From Sphingomonas panacis (lineage in GTDB: Bacteria > Pseudomonadota > Alphaproteobacteria > Sphingomonadales > Sphingomonadaceae), in contig NZ_CP014168.1 of the NCBI RefSeq assembly GCF_001717955.1, forward strand, positions 2,265,501 to 2,329,500: a DNA stretch of 64,000 bases. The letters run 5' to 3'. Shown here in pieces: positions 24,918 to 33,645 of this stretch. The first letter of the stretch is position 1; each line of letters starts with the position of its first letter. Made by a program: the position numbers and the translations under genes. The notes below the pieces were generated by a model, which ran no database searches, was not told the DNA's origin, and saw only the letters and a list, made by a program, of their open reading frames with translations.

Positions 24918-25903
24918 CACATCTTCTCCGTTGAACATACCGTCTGATCGATAGCGCCGAAAACCGACATGCCGTCGGCAAGAAATGCTTCCATTCGCAC
25001 CTGTTCGCCGAACTTCAGGAATTCGGTTGTCGGCTGTCCCGAATCGATTGTTTCGATGCTGCGCTGCTCGGCGATGCAACTTGATCCGACCTCGCGATAT
25101 CCGTCATTGGACACTGTGCCAGAACCGACCACGGAACCGGCGCTCAGCATCCGATTGTAGGCGGCATGAGCGATGAGTTCACCAAAACTGAAACCCATCT
25201 CACGGCCATTTGGCTTGCCCACGAGTTGCGCATTTCGATGCACATGGAGATCGAGGGCGACGCGACCGTCGCACCAGCGATCGCCCAATTCGTCTGGTGT
25301 CACTGCCACGGGTGCAAAAGCAGTCGCTGGTTTGGCACGGATAAACCCGAAGCCTGCCCGCATTTCGATCGGTCCAAACCGCCGCAGACTCCAGTCGTTC
25401 GCCAGGAGAACAAGGCAGACCCGCTCAAGCGCTGCCTTGGCTGGCGTTCCTTGCGGCACTTGTTCGACCACGACAGCGAACTCACCCTCAAAGTCTATGC
25501 CATCTCCTTCCGACGAAAAAGGCACCGGACCACGAGGCGCAAACGTGTAATCGCTCAGCCCCTGGTACATGAGCGGCCAATCGGCAGGAGCGACGTCATC
25601 CAAACCGAAGGCCTTGGCCATCAGCCGACCATGATTTGGGAAGGCCGAAGCATCAAGCCACTGTGCGGGCCTTGGCAAAGGCGCGAGCAGATCAGCGGCA
25701 TCAAGATCGAACGCCCCGACTTGCGTTCCTGCGCGTAGTGCGTCGGAGCGCGCGCGGAGCTTTGGCGCAGCCTGCTGCCAATTCTCGACGGCTTCGCGCA
25801 TCGTAGGGACGATGTCAGCACCCGATACTGCTCTGGCGAGATTTTGCGAGACGACCAGTAATTCGCCATCTGGCCGCCCATTTTTTCGCGTTGCTAGTTT
25901 CAT
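24917..25903 (-). CDS. Fumarylacetoacetate hydrolase-family protein
   Basis: 328 aa, resembling the roughly 330-residue bacterial fumarylacetoacetases: N-terminal MKLATRKNGRPDGELLVVSQ, middle PRPAQWLDASAFPNH and PLMYQGLSD. The divalent-metal site is E139 and E141 (DFEGEFAVV) and D170 (LLANDWSLR). The C-terminal part has GSGTVSNDG and a KFGEQVRMEA segment. Family members hydrolyse C-C bonds of beta-diketones formed after aromatic-ring cleavage, or decarboxylate/isomerise related acids. It is coupled to the cyclase gene by TGATG. The gap to the upstream amidohydrolase is 41 bp, so the four catabolic genes could be one transcript. Confidence 0.9.
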   Translation of the reverse strand: MKLATRKNGRPDGELLVVSQNLARAVSGADIVPTMREAVENWQQAAPKLRARSDALRAGTQVGAFDLDAADLLAPLPRPAQWLDASAFPNHGRLMAKAFGLDDVAPADWPLMYQGLSDYTFAPRGPVPFSSEGDGIDFEGEFAVVVEQVPQGTPAKAALERVCLVLLANDWSLRRFGPIEMRAGFGFIRAKPATAFAPVAVTPDELGDRWCDGRVALDLHVHRNAQLVGKPNGREMGFSFGELIAHAAYNRMLSAGSVVGSGTVSNDGYREVGSSCIAEQRSIETIDSGQPTTEFLKFGEQVRMEAFLADGMSVFGAIDQTVCSTEKM

Positions 25904-25944
25904 ACCGTCTCTCTGAGCGGACAGCTAAATTCGAAGACCGACAG

Positions 25945-27354
25945 TCAGTGGGGCGCGGCGAAAAAGCCATCCACTACGCCTTTGGCGATAGCCGGATCGA
26001 CTGCGCGAGCGGAACTGATGATCCGATGTGCAGAAGTCTGCAAGCGCCGGGCGATCGATGGCCAATCAACATCAACGAGCACGCCATCACGTTTCACAAC
26101 GCGACCATCGACCATGACCATCTCGACGTCTTCAGCCTTGGCATTGTACACAGTCGCTGCAACAGCATCGGTCGCGGGCACCATTCCAATGGTGTCGGTG
26201 CGGATCAAAATCAGATCGGCTTTCTTACCTTTTTCGACCGTCCCAATCCGGTCGGAAAGGTTGATCGCTTCCGCACCACCCAACGTCGCCATCCGAAGTA
26301 CCTCTTGCGTAGTCGCGCCCACTGCTCGGGGCGCCTCGCGCCGCGCTTCAAGCAGCGCATGGGCTTGAGCTCGCGCCGATTGGAGCATCATGCGCATCTG
26401 GGTAAAAAGATCGCCGGAATAGTTGGACACGATATCCACGCCGAGCGACACGTTCACGCCTGCTGCGCGCGCCCGCATGGCGACCGGGTATCCCATTCCC
26501 ATCTGCATTTCCGTTTCTGGCGTACTGCTGATGCCAGCGCCTGCATCGGCAATCATGCCGAGTTCCGCATCAGTCAGGCTGGCGCCATGAACGAACAAGA
26601 AACGCTGGTCGAGAAGTCCAGCTTCATGCAATTGGCGCACAAACTGGCGTCCTTGATCATATGCGCCCATCGCCACATGACAGGATACGACATGCGCGTC
26701 GATTTCGCGCGCAAAGCTCACGTCGATAGCGCTCGTCGCGAAGGGGGTCGATTCCGGCTCGTTGGGCGCAAGGCCGAGCAGTATTCTGCCGTCGCTGGAT
26801 GAGAGCGTGCCAGCGCGCAGTCGTCGCGCATCGGCGTAGCGCCAAGCCATATCGGGATCGATGATGAAAGGAGAGTGAGACGTGGGATTGGCGAAAAGGC
26901 CGTAGCAGAACACCCCACGAGTTCCTGAATCTCGAAGCCCCCTTATTGCCTCATCGCTATGCTCCGGCGAGTTGAGGATATGGCAGTGATCCACCATGGT
27001 GGTCACGCCCGCGTTCAGCGCCTCAAGAGCCCCAACATAATTACCAAGATAAACATCGTCAGGGTTATAGAACGAGGAGTAGGTCATCCGCATATGGACG
27101 AGATAGTCGTACAGGGACCAGTCACCTGCCGCCGTCCGGAGCTGCGTTTGCCAGACGTGCCTGTGAGTATCAACGAACCCAGGCAGCAAAATACCGCCCT
27201 TTGCCTCGATAACCTCAGCCCCGTCCGGCACGGAGCACTGACCCACGCTAGCGATCGACCCGTCGGCGATCAGGACATCGCCACGAAATTCTCGATCGCC
27301 ATCCACCATCGTCAGGATCCGTGCGTCACGGATAACCGTGTGCGTCTTGGCCAT
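25945..27354 (-). CDS. Amidohydrolase of the ATZ/TRZ/SsnA type
   Basis: 469 aa. Three ATGs occur in tandem at 27360, 27357 and 27354; the last is chosen because AGG lies 6 nt upstream. A small beta-sandwich (MVDGDREFRGDVLIADGSI) precedes the TIM barrel. Metal-binding H64 and H66 lie in GFVDTHRHVWQ; later ligands are likely in HVVSCHVAMG, FLFVHGASL and SLGVDIVSN. The C-terminal sandwich includes GTVEKGKKADLILI. The group deaminates or dechlorinates N-heterocycles or hydrolyses amides. It is divergent from a TetR regulator with an ornate palindrome between them (27421-27460), so it is probably the first gene of the repressed catabolic operon. Confidence 0.9.
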   Translation of the reverse strand: MAKTHTVIRDARILTMVDGDREFRGDVLIADGSIASVGQCSVPDGAEVIEAKGGILLPGFVDTHRHVWQTQLRTAAGDWSLYDYLVHMRMTYSSFYNPDDVYLGNYVGALEALNAGVTTMVDHCHILNSPEHSDEAIRGLRDSGTRGVFCYGLFANPTSHSPFIIDPDMAWRYADARRLRAGTLSSSDGRILLGLAPNEPESTPFATSAIDVSFAREIDAHVVSCHVAMGAYDQGRQFVRQLHEAGLLDQRFLFVHGASLTDAELGMIADAGAGISSTPETEMQMGMGYPVAMRARAAGVNVSLGVDIVSNYSGDLFTQMRMMLQSARAQAHALLEARREAPRAVGATTQEVLRMATLGGAEAINLSDRIGTVEKGKKADLILIRTDTIGMVPATDAVAATVYNAKAEDVEMVMVDGRVVKRDGVLVDVDWPSIARRLQTSAHRIISSARAVDPAIAKGVVDGFFAAPH

Positions 27355-27420
27355 CATCATCCTCGTCTCACAACCGGCCAGTTTGCCGGTTACAGACGAT
27401 CCCATTTTCTCGCCTATATC

Positions 27421-27460
27421 GCAACATGTTTTTCATATCATGATATGCTAGACATGTTGC
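27421..27460. promoter_or_regulatory. 40-bp dyad operator between amidohydrolase and TetR gene
   Basis: An outer inverted repeat, GCAACATGT (27421-27429) and ACATGTTGC (27452-27460), frames a perfect 14-bp palindrome CATATCATGATATG (27434-27447) on the same centre. The same GCAACATGT at the same 20-bp half-spacing to a TCATGA centre recurs at 32317-32340 in front of the catabolic-cluster receptor. It is probably bound by the adjacent TetR protein (inference). Confidence 0.7.
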
Positions 27461-27509
27461 AGCGGGATTGTGGCTTGCTGCCAATGGTCGGAAGGGGCAA
27501 TTCGCCAGA

Positions 27510-28172
27510 ATGACGAAAGCAGACCCAAAACCCATTCGCTTGATGGAGCGCAAGCGCAGCCTTGCACGCGAAGTAATACTGGATGCGGCTGAAAAGCTGC
27601 TCAGATCCAACTCCCCGCCTGACTTTTCAATGCGAGCGCTGTGCGACGAAGCTGGCGTGAGTTTCACGACCCCGTTCAACTATTTTGGCAATAAAAATGG
27701 CATCATCCAGGCTCTCGCTGAAAGGCTGATGACGGAGATTGGCGATCTATACAGGGACGTCGCACAACCGACCGACGCCATAGATCGTCTCTTCGTGATG
27801 TGCGACACCGCAGCGGATGTCTGGATGAAGCGTTCCGCTGTGAATCGCTTTATCGGATCTGCTTTGATGGCGGTCGAAGAAGGTGAACACCGTGGCAAGA
27901 TGCTGGCGCGCAGTCGCAGCCTCTGGGAAGAAGCCATGCTCGATCTGGAGGGTATCACACCAGACTTACGTGATAGGGCGGCGCGCATTCTGCCTTTGCA
28001 CTGCGCCATTGCTTTCCGAGGCGTGATGATGCTCTGGATCGGTGAGGAAATTGGGGATTCAAGCTTTTCCGGTTTGCTCAAAGCTCAAGTAGCTACCCTA
28101 ATGTTGGGCTTCGTTCCAAATGACCGACATAAAGCACTGTGGCAACTGATCGACGCCGCAAAGGCGCCGTGA
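27510..28172 (+). CDS. TetR-family transcriptional regulator
   Basis: 220 aa from the ATG at 27510, preceded by AAGGGG. The N-terminal helix-turn-helix is ILDAAEKLLRSNSPPDFSMR, ALCDEAGVSFTTPFNYFGNK, then an all-helical ligand-binding domain. It is divergent from the amidohydrolase, with a 155-bp intergenic region holding the 40-bp dyad. TetR proteins usually repress divergent catabolic or efflux genes until a pathway compound binds. The related operator at the receptor promoter suggests it also controls uptake. Confidence 0.9.
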   Translation: MTKADPKPIRLMERKRSLAREVILDAAEKLLRSNSPPDFSMRALCDEAGVSFTTPFNYFGNKNGIIQALAERLMTEIGDLYRDVAQPTDAIDRLFVMCDTAADVWMKRSAVNRFIGSALMAVEEGEHRGKMLARSRSLWEEAMLDLEGITPDLRDRAARILPLHCAIAFRGVMMLWIGEEIGDSSFSGLLKAQVATLMLGFVPNDRHKALWQLIDAAKAP

Positions 28173-28270
28173 TGCCCGATCGCTTGTGCTGATATTCTGC
28201 ATTCAGAACTCATGCCGTTAGTTCACGAAGGCGCAACGGATCTGACTGAGCACAAAGAGGGGAAAAGATC

Positions 28271-28735
28271 TTATCTTCGAATGCTATCATACATGGCGCC
28301 GGTCTCCGGAGGCTGCTCTTGAAACGACGGTAGGTTGTGATCGATCGTCACCCATGATGGGGCGCTCGCAGTCCACATGGCAAACGCTGGCTGGAATAGC
28401 GATGGATTATCCAGCGTACCTGCCAAGATCGCATTAGCGCCTGGATTTTTTTCCAGCCGACCGATCAGTGGTGTGCCGCACTCAACACAAAAACCACGCT
28501 GTACTTTGTTACCGCACGCGCTTTGACCGTCGTACCACCGCACAGTACCTGTAAAATCCAGTGTCTCGCTGAGCACAGCAATAACCGGAGCATGTGACGT
28601 TCCGGTCGAATGCTGGCAATCCCGGCAATAGCAAAGCCCCATGAATAATGGTTAAGGGAACGCATAGCGAACCGCTCCACAGCGGCAACCGCCCGTGAAA
28701 CCTTTGCTCACTTCAGGCGAAGCGACTTTGGTCAT
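28271..28735 (-). pseudogene. GFA-family (glutathione-dependent formaldehyde-activating-like) protein with in-frame stop
   Basis: Reading from the ATG at 28735 gives VSKGFTGGCRCGAVRYAFP, then a TAA at 28652-28654, then in the same frame PLFMGLCYCRDCQHSTGTSH and on to 28271. No base is gained or lost; only one codon (for example CAA or GAA) is mutated. The Zn-binding cysteines are all present: CRCG, CYCRDC and CVECGTPL. The intact family fold would be about 154 aa. The part after the stop begins with its own ATG (28642) but lacks the first CxC pair. Either a recent nonsense mutation or a sequencing error. Function in the cluster is unknown. Confidence 0.7.
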
Positions 28736-29200
28736 ATGATTGCGCTCGAAATGCTTCGGCATATCCCTCACATTTGAAACCGAGCGTGACACCATAGGTC
28801 CGCGGCGGTTGCAAGCTCGTGTTGGACGCGCCCGTCGGGTTGGTGAGGACAACGCTCGTCACTGCCACATTGCCGAGGTTCTTTCCGAAGGCCTCGACAT
28901 AGTAGCGCCCATTATCAATTTCGAACCGGGCAACGGCGTTGAAGCTCGTGTATGCGCGCTGCTTGGCGATATTATCGGGCTCGAAATAATAGGATCCACT
29001 GTGCAGCACCGTTCCACTCAAGACCAGTTGATCGGCACCGGTCGGAATTCGGTACGTGCCATTCAGGCTGAATGTCGTCTTTGGTGCATAGGGCAAGCGG
29101 TTACCTGAAGCATCACCGTCGCGAAGCGGAACACCGCCGCCTCGGGTGGCAAATGGCGCTACGGGAAAGTCGCGGAACTTTGCGTCGAGCAGCGTCACCG
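28713..29200 (-). pseudogene. TonB-dependent receptor, 3' part (split by IS3 insertion)
   Basis: The C-terminal ~160 codons of the receptor that begins near 32255. After the 3-bp duplication (29198-29200) the frame reads SVTLLDAKFRDFPVAPFATR, then barrel strands (TTFSLNGTYRIPTG, YVEAFGKNLGNVAVTSVVL) and PRTYGVTLGFK near the natural end. The last ~20 codons past GFK look atypical, so the original stop may have shifted. Joining this part to the 5' part after removing the IS and one CCG restores one uninterrupted receptor. Confidence 0.85.
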
Positions 29201-29285
29201 AGAGGTGGCTCGGAGAAACTGCACAGCGGGATAAGTGGATTATCGGCCTGAAGGCAGCCAGAATGGCTGACGCACAGGAGGCATG

Positions 29286-29594
29286 ATGAGCAAGCGACCG
29301 CGACGGAATCACAGTCCGGCATTCAAGGCGAAGGTGGCGTTGGCCGCGGTGAAGGGCGAGAAGACGCTGGCGGAGTTGGCACAGCAGTTCGACGTCCATC
29401 CCAATCTGATCAACCAATGGCGGGCGAAGCTGCTGGAGAGCGCGGCGGACGTGTTCGGCTCGGAGCAGGCTCCGGCCGAGCCCGCAGTCGATGTGACGGT
29501 GTTGCATGCGAAGATTGGCGAGCTGACGCTGGCGAACGATTTTTTGTCCGGTGCGCTCGGAAAAGCCGGACTGTTGCCGAGCGCAAAGCGATGA
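29286..29594 (+). CDS. IS3-family OrfA (helix-turn-helix)
   Basis: 102 aa. Start ATG at 29286 (a preceding ATG at 29283 is also in frame) behind GGAGG. It begins MSKRPRRNHSPAFKAKVALA and continues AELAQQFDVHPNLINQWRAK, the Tnp_8-type helix-turn-helix that recognises the IS ends. A short coiled-coil region follows. It overlaps orfB by ATGA. In this family a frameshift usually joins OrfA to OrfB to give the active transposase. Confidence 0.92.
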   Translation: MSKRPRRNHSPAFKAKVALAAVKGEKTLAELAQQFDVHPNLINQWRAKLLESAADVFGSEQAPAEPAVDVTVLHAKIGELTLANDFLSGALGKAGLLPSAKR

Positions 29595-30415
29595 TCGACC
29601 GTTCTCACGATCTGCCGGTCTCACAGCAGGCGCGGCAGCTCGGCATCAGTCGCGGCAGCATCTATTATCTGCCTCGTGCGGTATCGTCCGCCGATCTCGC
29701 GACGATGCGCCGGATCGACGAACTGCACATGGCGTACCCGTTTGCCGGCAGCAGGATGCTTCGGGATTTGCTCGGCGGCGAAGGCGTGAAGGTCGGGCGG
29801 TTGCACGTCGCGACGCTCATGAAGAAGATGGGCATTACGGCGATCTACCGCCGACCCAGCACCTCGAAACCGGCGCCGGGACACCGGATTTACCCGTATC
29901 TGCTCCGCAAGCTGGCGGTTACGCGGCCGAACCAGGTCTGGGCGACCGACATCACCTACGTCCCAATGGCGCGCGGCTTCGTCTACCTTGTCGCCATCGT
30001 CGATTGGTTCAGCAGACGGGTGTTGGCATGGCGCGTGTCGATCACGCTGGCGACCGACTTCTGCGTCGAGGCATTGGAGGAAGCGCTGACGCGCTTCGGA
30101 AAACCCGAGATATTCAACACCGATCAGGGAAGCCAATTTACCAGCACCGAGTTCACGAGCGTACTTCAGCGGGAGAAGATCGCTATCAGCATGGATGGCA
30201 AAGGCTGCTGGCGCGACAACGTCTTCGTGGAGCGCCTTTGGCGGTCGGTGAAATACGAGGAGGTGTATCTCCACGCCTACGCGTCGGTGCCCGAAGCTCG
30301 CACCGGTATCGGTCGATATTTCGGCTTCTACAATGCCGTGAGGCCGCACTCGAGCCTTGGCTGCAGGACGCCCAACCAGATATACTACAACCAGCCGCTT
30401 CTCGCAGCGGCATGA
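29591..30415 (+). CDS. IS3-family OrfB (DDE integrase-type transposase)
   Basis: 274 aa. The catalytic triad is visible: Asp in VWATDITYVPMARGF, Asp in IFNTDQGSQFTS and Glu in DNVFVERLWRSVKYEEVYL. The N-terminal HTH_21 segment reads DELHMAYPFAGSRMLRDLL. The upstream part of the same frame overlaps orfA and would be used after programmed frameshifting. Intact and probably functional. Confidence 0.94.
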   Translation: MIDRSHDLPVSQQARQLGISRGSIYYLPRAVSSADLATMRRIDELHMAYPFAGSRMLRDLLGGEGVKVGRLHVATLMKKMGITAIYRRPSTSKPAPGHRIYPYLLRKLAVTRPNQVWATDITYVPMARGFVYLVAIVDWFSRRVLAWRVSITLATDFCVEALEEALTRFGKPEIFNTDQGSQFTSTEFTSVLQREKIAISMDGKGCWRDNVFVERLWRSVKYEEVYLHAYASVPEARTGIGRYFGFYNAVRPHSSLGCRTPNQIYYNQPLLAAA

Positions 30416-30478
30416 TCAACCGGCCGGCGATCCACTTAACGAGCCCGCGAGGCTGTACAGACAAACCGAGCCACCTCT

Positions 30479-32255
30479 CCGATCCGGTAACATCAAGAAC
30501 CGAGTTGACCTTTATCACGGCGTCAGCATCAAGACCGTAAATTCGCGCCCGCGCCCCGTTTATAACACCGACACCGGTCGCTTCTGCACGAATGACCTGG
30601 ATGTCCTTGTAATCATAATAAAAAACCGACGAATTCAGCCTGACCCTGCGATCGAACAGCTCTACCTTCTCCCCGAGTTCGTAAGCCGTGATCTTCTCCG
30701 GGCCATAAGCAGGATCGTTAGGCGTGGTCACATTGTACCCGCCACTTTTGAACCCGGTGTTTACCGACGCGTAGAGCAGAACGGTGCTGCTCGGCTTGAA
30801 TTCAACAGCCCCTCTAAATGTAGGACGATTGAAGCGGCGCTCCGCAGTGATCGTTGGCCCCACCGGCACGGTTGGCGTGCCAGGGACCAGGAGGACAGCG
30901 GCAGTATTGGATTCCAGGGAACGCTTTTCGCTTGTGTAGCGCGCGCCTCCGGTCAGGCTGAGTGTGTCTGTGATTGGCAGAGTCACTTGCGCGAAGCCTG
31001 CAAGAGAGTCCGTCGTCTGGTGTCCGAATATACGTATCGTGCCGACGGGAAACGACGGATTGAACAGCGGATTATCACTGAATCCCACGTCATTGGGGTT
31101 GATACTCGCCTTGCTCCAGTAATAGAACGCGCCCGCCAACCAGCGCAAACCGGAAGGATCTCCCCCGCTCAACTGAAGCTCGTTGCTGAATTGTTGATCG
31201 CGCTGAAGAATTCTGACGCTGGTGATCGGCAGTGGCCCACCATCATAGTCGAACAGACTGTCAAAGTTGACGTTGCGATAAGCTGTCAGGTTAGAGATGT
31301 TAACCGAGCCAACATCGAACTCTGATTTAACGCTTACGCCATAGGATCGAGATTCCAGCAAAGGCTGCACGTTGGTATTTGTATCCCAACGCCGCGGATA
31401 AACGACGGGGGCTGGGTTGCCGACACCTCGGAAACCATTAAATATGCCCGTGGCATTATCCGAACCCTCATGCACATTGTAGTCGCCGATCAAAGTAAAT
31501 TTAGCGGCTCCCGGCGTGAACACAGTTTTAGAACGCAAGGCAATGTCATGTTTTACGCCAAAAACATCGGTCCCATTTGCGAGATTGGTGCCCCATCCGT
31601 CGCGGCGGTTGAACGACAACGCAAAATCCGTCGCCAAAACGGCGGAAACCGGTCCGCCCGCGTAAAGAGCAGCGTTGACCGTGTTGAAATTGCCGTATGA
31701 GATATTGCCGCGTGTTTTGAATGTCTGCCCTGGATCTTCGGTTACGACCTGCACCAGACCACCCGTGGCATTGCGCCCGAAAAGCGTGCCCTGCGGCCCT
31801 TTGAGAACTTCAATGCGCGCAATATTGTTGAAGCCGATCAGACCAACATTTTGCGTTCCATAGTAAACACCATCGACGTAGAGCGCGACAGGATTCTCTA
31901 TGCCCGGCCCGTTGGCAACAGTCCCTATGCCGCGTAGGTGCAAAATGAGAATGCCAACACCCTGATCGGCCGACAATCCGGGAATAGCCGTTTTGATATC
32001 CGCCAGCCCGGTAATTGCGGCATTCTGCAGCCCCTCAGAGCTGACGGATGAAACGGCCACTGGAACACGCTGCATGCTCTCGGAGCGCTTCTGCGCTGTC
32101 ACGATGATGTCGGTGAGGGACGTTTCTGTTGACGGCGACGCCTGCACGCTAGCTTGTGCATCCGCTTTGGCTGGAATGATGGCCACGGCGAGTGCGCCGA
32201 CCGACAACGTATTGGCCAACAAGCGTTTTGCTTTCAACATGCCCATCCCCTTCAT
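30479..32255 (-). pseudogene. TonB-dependent receptor, 5' part (interrupted by IS3)
   Basis: About 590 codons. Start candidates are the ATGs at 32255, 32246 and 32240; the last has AAGGGG 6 nt upstream and begins a good signal peptide (MLKAKRLLANTLSVGALAVA). A TonB-box-like LTDIIVTAQKR, then plug signatures (DIKTAIPGLSADQGV, IARIEVLKGPQGTLFGRNAT) and barrel strands follow, up to DADAVIKVNSVLDVTG, where the IS begins. The 3' end of the gene lies at 28713-29200. Probably the uptake receptor for the substrate of the neighbouring catabolic genes, because its promoter carries the shared operator. As it stands it cannot make a complete barrel. Confidence 0.9.
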
Positions 32256-32316
32256 CGAAGCCACTCTCGCTGGTGGCAATTCACTACCAAGGGGATACCT
32301 CCCCTATTATCATATC

Positions 32317-32340
32317 GCAACATGTATTTTAGATCATGAT
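32317..32340. promoter_or_regulatory. Second copy of the catabolic-cluster operator, upstream of receptor
   Basis: ATATCGCAACATGT (32312-32325) is identical to 14 bases at 27416-27429. An ATCATGAT palindrome follows, whose centre (32336/32337) is at exactly the same distance from GCAACATGT as in the 27421 dyad. The right outer arm is degraded. It lies about 60-100 bp upstream of the receptor start, in the promoter region. Confidence 0.6.
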
Positions 32341-32608
32341 ACGAATTAGTTTGTCTCCGGTGGCGGAGACAGGCAATGAAAACGCGGGATGGGGCGGGGC
32401 ACGGCGTTGCTCCGGATCTACTCTGGGCAAAGCGGCTGGCGAAATTCGGTCCCAAGCTGACGGTCGCCTGCCTTCCAAACTTCAATTGCTCGCGCCTGAG
32501 TTACCAATGTTTGAGGTCCGTCTGTTACTGCCAGAAGCCGTCGTCGGCAGGAGCTCTCGGGAGCGGCAGAAAAGTCCCCACGACTCCGGGTTCGCTTCCG
32601 ACAGCAGT
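32341..32608. other. Intergenic region between receptor promoter and IS91 element
   Basis: No recognisable gene. It lies just outside the 2527-bp repeat, which begins at 32609; this stretch is absent beside the second copy. Confidence 0.3.
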
Positions 32609-32735
32609 CGACCAGAGCACGAACCCGCTCCGCGGGAGGGTCGCTTGGGATGACGTAGCGTAGTATTTGTGAGGCTTTCGGCGAGGCGGCGTCGCCCGCC
32701 GACTGTGGAGTTCCTTCAACGGAGAGGAACTTACC

Positions 32736-33641
32736 ATGGATGCTATCACGACCGCTGCTCCGCCCCATTCGCTGCGTGAGCGGATGTTGCAGGACATGAC
32801 GATGCGTGGCTTCGGGGCGCACACACAGAAGGACTATATCCGGCATGTTCGGAGCTTCGCCGCGTTCCTGGGCCGTCCGCCGGATACGGCCACAATGGAA
32901 GACCTGCGGCGTTATCAGGTCGACCAGCACGAGCGCGCCGTGGGGCCGGCCACGATCAATGGGGGCGTTTCGGCACTGCGGTTCCTGTTCGGGATAACCC
33001 TCAAGCGCCCGGAGATGGCGCTGGGGCTCGTCGTTGTTCGCTGCATGCCCAAGCTGCGTGTGGTCTTGAGCGTCGAGGAGACAGCGCGGCTGCTCGAGGC
33101 TGCGCCAGGCATCAAATACAAAGCGGCCCTCAGCGTGGCCTATGGCGCGGGCCTGCGGGTCTCGGAGGTTGCCCATCTCAAGGTCGATGACATCGACAGC
33201 ACCCGGATGATGATCCGCGTCGAGCAGGGCAAGGGACGCAAGGACCGCAACGCCATGCTCTCACCGCATTTGCTGGACTTGCTCCGTCAATGGTGGCGCG
33301 AAGGCAAGCGGCGCGGTGTGATGTTACCCCATGGCTGGCTGTTCCCCGGTCGCAATGGCACGGATCCGATCTCGGCCCGCCAGTTGCACCGCGTCGTGCA
33401 GGAAGCGGCCGAGCGCGCCGAGATCCACAAGCGGGTAAGCCCGCACACATTGCGGCATTCGTTTGCCACTCACCTGCTCGAGCAGGGTGTCGATATCCGG
33501 GTCATCCAAGTCCTGCTGGGACACGTGAACATCAACACGACCGGCATCTACACCCAGGTCTCGAGCAAGACGATGCGGGCGGTGGCCAGCCCGCTCGACC
33601 AGATCGTGGCCGTGATGGAAGGCAGGGCCCCTCCCGGTTGA
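32736..33641 (+). CDS. Tyrosine recombinase of IS91-family element, copy 1
   Basis: 301 aa. The N-terminal SAM-like domain reads MTMRGFGAHTQKDYIRHVRS. Catalytic residues are all recognisable: Arg in YGAGLRVSEVAHLKVDDID, Lys in VEQGKGRKDRNAML, HTLRH in SPHTLRHSFATHLLEQGVDI, His in LLGHVNI and nucleophilic Tyr in TTGIYTQVSS. An accessory recombinase before the transposase gene is known in some IS91-family elements. It is preceded by GAGAGGAA. Only 4 bp separate it from the transposase start, so the pair is an operon. Confidence 0.93.
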   Translation: MDAITTAAPPHSLRERMLQDMTMRGFGAHTQKDYIRHVRSFAAFLGRPPDTATMEDLRRYQVDQHERAVGPATINGGVSALRFLFGITLKRPEMALGLVVVRCMPKLRVVLSVEETARLLEAAPGIKYKAALSVAYGAGLRVSEVAHLKVDDIDSTRMMIRVEQGKGRKDRNAMLSPHLLDLLRQWWREGKRRGVMLPHGWLFPGRNGTDPISARQLHRVVQEAAERAEIHKRVSPHTLRHSFATHLLEQGVDIRVIQVLLGHVNINTTGIYTQVSSKTMRAVASPLDQIVAVMEGRAPPG

Positions 33642-33645
33642 ACCG

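Larger units (their letters stand above)
29201..30478 (+). mobile_element. IS3-family insertion sequence inside a receptor gene
   Basis: 1278 bp. The ends are inverted repeats beginning AGAGGTGGCTCGG on the left (29201) and its complement CCGAGCCACCTCT on the right (to 30478), with further matches inward (GTGGAT about 40 bp in). The target duplication is CCG at 29198-29200 and 30479-30481. It carries orfA and orfB with the usual ATGA overlap, and both frames look intact. The perfect duplication and intact genes point to a recent insertion. Confidence 0.92.

Noticed and set aside
28271..28852. Two separate small genes in the GFA region
   Set aside because: The two frames are the same phase, separated by one stop and three codons, and together make one complete GFA-family domain.
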